Shown here in pieces: positions 58,901 to 64,000 of a stretch of 64,000 bases of DNA. The stretch's first letter is position 1, and the number at the start of each line of letters is the position of its first letter. This DNA comes from Chlorella sp. KRBP (Eukaryota > Chlorophyta > Trebouxiophyceae > Chlorellales > Chlorellaceae): assembly GCA_004335735.1 (NCBI GenBank), contig QAXK01000153.1:1-64000 (forward strand), given 5' to 3'. Both the position numbers and the translations under genes were made by a program. The notes beneath the pieces are model-generated. The model saw only the letters and a program-made list of their open reading frames with translations. It was not told where the DNA came from and did not search any database.

Positions 58901-61900
58901 GGCCCAGCATGGCACGCTGCAGGCGTTGATTTCTAGCTCAGGAGCAAGCAGCAGTGAGAGCTCTCCATCAGACGTGCGGGCTTCACTCGGCGCGGCCCTC
59001 TCACCGCAGGAACGGGTGGCTTAGTAAGCAGCGCCTTGAGCTTAGGGTGCACGTCCATGACGCGGTGCCGATCGTCGGCCCCGGCCAGGCCGCTGGGCAG
59101 CACGCCCACGCGCCACGACACGTCAGGCACGGCCAGGGCCTTGGACACCAGGTGGGCCATGGTCTGCAGCACACCATGTGCACCATGCAGCAAGAGGTGA
59201 GCAAGTGGTGAGAGAGCTGTGCACGCAGCAGAGGGCAGCGTGCATGCAGAGGAGGAGAGGGGCTTCGTTGCTTCTCACCTGCTCAGCGACTTGCTGGCCA
59301 CCTTGACCTGCAGTGGGCGCAGTGTGCACGGGTGAAGGAAGCGGGTTCGCCATCAGATGTGGTTGCTGGTTCGCGCTTCATTGCTTCGGCCACTCACCAG
59401 CAGCTACGCTGAGCACGTCCAGCAAGGTGGTGAGGCTGGCGCCGACCAGTGAGTGAAAGTCCAGGCTGAAAAGGGCGGCCGAGTCCATGCCGGACAGGCA
59501 CGACTTGACCTGGCCGTTGAGGCCCACCTCCAGCAGCAGCCGGCGCTCATCCAGTGCCTGCGGTCAGGAGGCCACAATGGCCATGGTTGCATATGGATGC
59601 CTGGCTTTGTTGGAGTGCTGGGTGCGCAACAGAGCAGCCAGCAACCATGGCCACGTGCCACTAATCGGAGCACTTTGGTGTCCTATTGCCCACAGGCGGA
59701 CTGCCGGCACGAGCCCTCACCTCTGCCAGCGAGATTTGCTTGAACAGTGCCGTGTGGTACGTCTCATCCTGTCCAGGGCGCTTGGTGGACGCAACAGTCA
59801 CCTGCAAGAGAGACAAGCAAGAGAGACCTCGCCGCAAGGGACCACAAGGCGCTGCAGGGCTCACATCCAGGCAGGGAGAGGAGACACGCTCGAGTGAGGT
59901 GCATCTTGCCACAAGGTTGGTTGCGCCACGCACACACCTTGAAGGGCACGGGGTGCTGGCGGGACTGTGCAGAAGTGGCCTGCAGCAGTACCGACAGGCC
60001 GCTGCGGCAGCTGTAGAGCGGAGGGCGCGTGGGGGCCTTGCTCTGCGTAGCGCACACACACACATACATACAACAGGGGCAAGGCTGCTCACCACCACGC
60101 TGGACACACGTGAGCCGGACGCGTGTGGGTGTCAACAATTTGCACCAATTGTTGTTGCAATTGCGCCGGAGCCTTGCTCACCAGGAGCAGGGAGCGGTGC
60201 AGCTGCGCAAAGGGCTCTGCCATGAGCTGCTCCACCGCCGTGTTGATCCCGTTGCCCATGGCCTGCTGGCGGGTGCGGCCCAGCAGCTCAGCCAGGGAGG
60301 CCGTGATGTGGCACACCTGGCCGCGCGGGTTGGTCACCAGCATGAGGCCCTGCAAGGTGATGGGCAGGGCACAGCCAGGGGCTTGCAGGCTTTCCTTGGC
60401 TTTTTGATTAGATACAGGCACTGACAGCCGTGCTGCCTTGGTTGCTGCCGCCTGAAGCCCTGTTTGCAAGCTACACGCACACACACAGCTTGCATGAGCA
60501 GACGCACCTGTGCTTGCTGGCCCAGCGGCGGGCCGCTGGCGGGCGCAGCGGGCAGCACAGACTTGCGCATGGTGAGGAGTTCGGGCGGGGCGGAGGAGAC
60601 GACTGAGATGCGGCGCCTGATGGACAGGTCTGGTGGGGGCGGTGCCCTGTTGGCCGTGGCGCTACGCCTGAGCTCCACCACGTGGAACGTCATGGAACCC
60701 ATCCCTGCACGCGTCACGCACCACCATGAGGTGCACCAAGGTGTTCTTGTTGTTGTTTGCACTAGTTGTCGCCTACATGGCGCGTGGCATCATCAAGCAG
60801 CGTTCCGGCACTCCGTGAGAACATCTCGCCATCTCGCCAACCTGTGCCTGGGAAAGCGCATTGTCTACACAGTGAAAGTGGCTCACCAATGTTCATGATT
60901 CTCATGTCAACCACGGTGGTGTCGACAAACTTGTGCGCCAGGCCCACGTCCAGCGCCTCCCACGCCGCAATGCCCGCGTCCGCACCCTCCTCATCCAGCA
61001 CGCCCTGCAGAGCCTTGCGTGCAAAGCTGGGCAGCTTGCTCACGCCGCTCTTGCCGGGCTTGTGGCTGCCGCCCTGGCCCCCGCCCGACCGCCCCGAGCG
61101 CGTGGACGCGTCGTGCCCACTGACGTCACCCGCCGTGCTGTGCGGCCCCAGCATGCTGAGCTTGAAGTTGGTGCTGACCACGCTCGAGTTCATGTCCATG
61201 CCAGGGCGCCCGTTCTTGTCCGTCACGGTGCGGTGCTGGGCGGCCATGAGCGCTGCTCGCGCCTCACCCATCACCCTGCATACAAGAGCAACAAGGGCAG
61301 CGCGCCACCCCATTTGTGGCCATCATGCTGTGACGGTATGTGCACAGAGCACCGCATGTGGGCGAGCTGCGCCATCGGTGCCACAAGAGGGCCCTGGCGG
61401 TCTTCTTACTCACAGGTTGAGTGTGTCGGCGCCCGCCACCACCAGGGTGGACAGCTTGATGCCCATGAGCTCCTTCATGCTGTAAGCCAACAGGTCCTGC
61501 GCACGCACGTGTGACCACAACGCAACACTAAGTCGCTGGTGTGTTTCACTGCTACCTGGCCGAGCATGGGCAGTGGATCCACTGCAAAAGCTGCACCCTG
61601 GGGCAAAGACACCTTCCCGCCATCCACACACTGACCTCTGCCTGGCTGCACATGCCCATGATGGTTCCGTCCTGCGCCACCCACAGCGTCGACCTGCCAG
61701 CCTCCACAGGGATCTCCTGCGCACAGCAACACACCGGGCCGTGGTGTATAAAGAGCAGTGAGCAGCTAGCCAAGGGTGAAAGTAAAAGGCTGGCATTGAA
61801 ATGGGGCCTATTGACTTTAATTGCTATGACCTCACCTCGCAGATGCCCAGGAAGGTAGAGTCCTCGCCCGACCCGTTGATCTTGAGCACCGTGAGCTTGA

Positions 61901-64000
61901 TGGGGATGAAGCGCCGGTCCTTGTGCACGACCAGCTGGCTCCACGTGTGGTTGAGGGCCACGTGGCGGCCCGTCTTGACGTAGCCCTTGACGAAGGACGA
62001 GTGCACGTCAGCCACCTGGGGCGGCAGGATGATGCTCAGGCTCTTGCCCTTGAGGTCGCCCTTGACGTACCCCAGCAGGTCCAGGGCCGCCTGGTTGGTG
62101 ATCTGGATGATGCTCTGGGCGTTGACGACGAACACGGCGCGGTTGGCCGCCGATGTCGCCGGAGCTGCAGGGTGGTGTGGTGTGGTGTGTGCAGTGCAGC
62201 GTGCAGGGTGTTGGAGCGGGCGCAGCTCTTGTGTTCGGTGCTAGCAAGCGTTGTGGTTGTTGGCGGAGCAAGGGTGCTGTTGAGGCCGCAAAGGCTCACC
62301 CGCGTTGCTCATGGCCTGCCGGATGACGGGGTCGGCCATGTCCAGGCCGCTCAGCGTGTCGTGGTTCTTGACCTCCTCCTCAATGGCATCAAGCCGGTCA
62401 GCCTCCCTGCACACGGCACAGGCGCCAGCAGCCACACAGCGTAAGCAGGAGCCTGGGTAGGTGCGACAGCGGCAGGAGACGAGCTCAGCACGGGTGAGTA
62501 GTCCTGACTCACGTGAACCAGCGTGCGGCCTGCCATGGGTCCTGCCGGACGTGCTCCAGGAACTGCAAGGGGCAGTGGGACGCAGAACAGCAAGGTCAAG
62601 AGGTAACGACAAGGCGGAACGGCTCTTCTCTCCCACTGCCACTGTTAGGCACGACTCCACTCTCACCTTGGCATACAGCCTGACCATCTTGACGTGCCCA
62701 GCATGGCGCTCCAGCACTTGCCTACACGCACACATGTGGTGCACGCATATGTAGCCAAAACAGGTTGCTCAGAGACTGACCCGTGTGCCCCCCGGCCTGC
62801 TTGATGCTTCCGCCCAGCCCCACAGCACCAACAGCACACCCACAAGCACACAGTGCACGCACTTGTACACTCGGTCCGCCGTCTTGACGGCCGCGTCCAT
62901 GTCCTGTACCGCCATGGCCAGCGTGCGGAAGCGCACATTGTGGTGCATGAGCGCCTGCCAGAACATGCGGATTGAGATGAGGGCGTCCTTGTGCACGCGC
63001 AGAGCCAGCCTGCACGTGGAGCACAAGAGTGCAGGGCGGGTGCAGCAGCGGTCAGGACAGGCGCCAGCGCTCCTGTTTGTAAGTAGCACCGGGTCAGGGC
63101 AGGCAAACCTAGGCTAACCCTAGACCTCACCCGTAGTTGCGCTGGAACTCGACGTACGACACCAGGTCCGCGCTGTCCTGCGCCATGCCCCCCGCCGCCG
63201 TGCGCTGGGCGCGCTGCTGCTCGCGTGAGAACATGGCGAAGCGCATCAGGAACCCGGCGTCCAGCTTGCGCGCGTTCTTGAGCTGGGCGTAGCCCGACTG
63301 GTAAGAGTTCTGGACGTCGATCAAGAAGCTCGAGTAGAGGATGACCATGAAGGGGTCCTCAGGCATCTGGGCCAGGCCAACCTGCACGTGTGTTTGGCGC
63401 AGCAGCACGCACAGGTGAGCTCTTGGTGCCTGAGCCTCGCCTCTTGACTGCACATGTCGCAGCTTGTCAGTGAGGTGGTGAGAGGGTACCTTGAGCACCG
63501 CCTCGGCCAGCAGCACGTAGTTGGGGTCGAGTTCCGTCTTGCTCTTCCAGGTGCGGCAGCAGCGTGCCAGCACCTCGACAAAGCGGCTGTCGGGGAACTG
63601 GAACACGTGCTTGGGGTGGATGTGGGGTTGCCTGCAGCGCGTCGGCGCGAGCATACACAGGGGTTCAGGTTAGACAGCGCTGCGCCAAATTTGCCACAAG
63701 CTGCAAGCTGAATGTCGCACTCAGTCACCCTCGTCCACAGCCTGCCCCTTGCAGGCTGCTCACTTGAATTGGTTGAGCACTGTGGTGTTGAACCAGCGCA
63801 GGCGGAGCCACGAGAGAAAGTACCCCAGTGCTCCCATGGGCACGGTGGTGGCCCACATGACAATGGTCAGCCCTTGGACGGTCGAGTACCGCTCTCCCTC
63901 GCTGTTGGCGTCCCATCCTGCACGGCGCGTTTGCAAACACTGGTTTAGCGGGCTCTCATGTTTGGATGGTGCAGGCCCATGAGGCCCACCAAGGCAGCGC
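52926..64000 (-). CDS. TmcB-like multipass membrane protein with TPR-like and PAS domains (5' partial)
   Basis: Thirty-eight minus-strand exons in the window give about 2067 aa; the start lies beyond 64000. First coding exon seen: 63917-63764; last: 52979-52926 (stop). Intervening exons include 63631-63490, 63381-63131, 63009-62863, 62164-61836, 61275-60887, 58724-58430, 58077-57355, 56035-55829, 55698-55501, 54937-54662, 53964-53734 and 53297-53069; all junctions keep phase. Order: a TM segment (LTIVMWATTVPMGALGYFL), TPR-like helices (DPFMVILYSSFLIDVQNSYQ, HVKMVRLYAKFLEHVRQDPW), a clear PAS domain (VFVVNAQSIIQITNQAALDL), at least one further PAS-like region (LMLVTNPRGQVCHI), then at least four TM segments (e.g. 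SMVIAVSLCVIQLAAFVAMF, VVFALTLGLVAGYVFFML). This layout fits the TmcB/TmcC-like PAS family, expanded in volvocine algae. Probable sensor; ligand unknown. Confidence 0.78.
63113..63123. repeat. Short telomere-like motif inside an intron
   Basis: GCTAACCCTAG in an intron of the TmcB-like gene, the same core as in the left-edge array. It is short enough to be chance. Confidence 0.4.

Noticed and set aside
1..64000. CRISPR arrays, prokaryotic operons, tRNA genes or transposons
   Set aside because: The window is intron-rich eukaryotic DNA. I saw no tRNA-like fold with conserved arms, no terminal inverted repeats with a transposase, and no reverse transcriptase motifs.

Overview
The window is nuclear DNA from a ciliated eukaryote, most likely a chlorophyte green alga of the Chlamydomonadales type. 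The evidence is GC-rich, CAG/CTG-rich sequence; genes cut into many short introns (about 60-250 bp) with GTGAGT or GTGCGT donors and CAG acceptors; TGTAA poly(A)-type signals after at least two genes; and gene content. That content includes the ciliary ruler protein CCDC40, a PPP1R36-like protein, a TmcB-like PAS protein, a plant-type WNK kinase, and both APRT and HPRT. I could assign intron-exon structure to thirteen genes by joining open frames at GT/AG sites that keep phase. All exon coordinates are inferred from sequence alone.

Layout. 1-470: a tandem array of a ~114-bp unit with telomere-like CCCTAA motifs. 741-2335 (+): acylated-type N terminus, unknown function. 3277-4601 (-): unknown small protein, divergent from 4923-9079 (+) CCDC40/FAP172. 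9222-10330 (-): APRT, divergent from 10555-12187 (+) TatD-type hydrolase. 12509-18141 (-): large IQ-motif protein of unknown function. 18417-20620 (-): PPP1R36-like. 21161-29219 (+): WNK kinase with a huge low-complexity tail. 29677-30789 (+): HPRT. 31251-37689 (-): p25-alpha/TPPP-like domain fused to a giant coiled coil. 38451-41331 (-): aurora-like kinase. 41773-45214 (-): TKL-type kinase. 45395-46394 (+): GNAT acetyltransferase. 46661-52424 (-): inward-rectifier K+ channel (Kir). 52926-64000 (-): TmcB-like multipass PAS protein whose 5' end lies beyond the window.

Themes. Several genes point to the cilium: CCDC40, the PPP1R36-like protein, the p25-alpha/coiled-coil protein, and the aurora-like kinase, whose relative CALK acts in flagellar disassembly. 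Three protein kinases lie within about 24 kb. Two purine-salvage phosphoribosyltransferases lie 20 kb apart. The right third holds two membrane sensor/ion genes in tandem. Four gene pairs are divergent over short gaps (4602-4922, 10331-10554, 20621-21160, 45215-45394), which suggests shared promoters. There are no prokaryotic features, no rRNA or tRNA genes that I could see, and no recognisable transposon.
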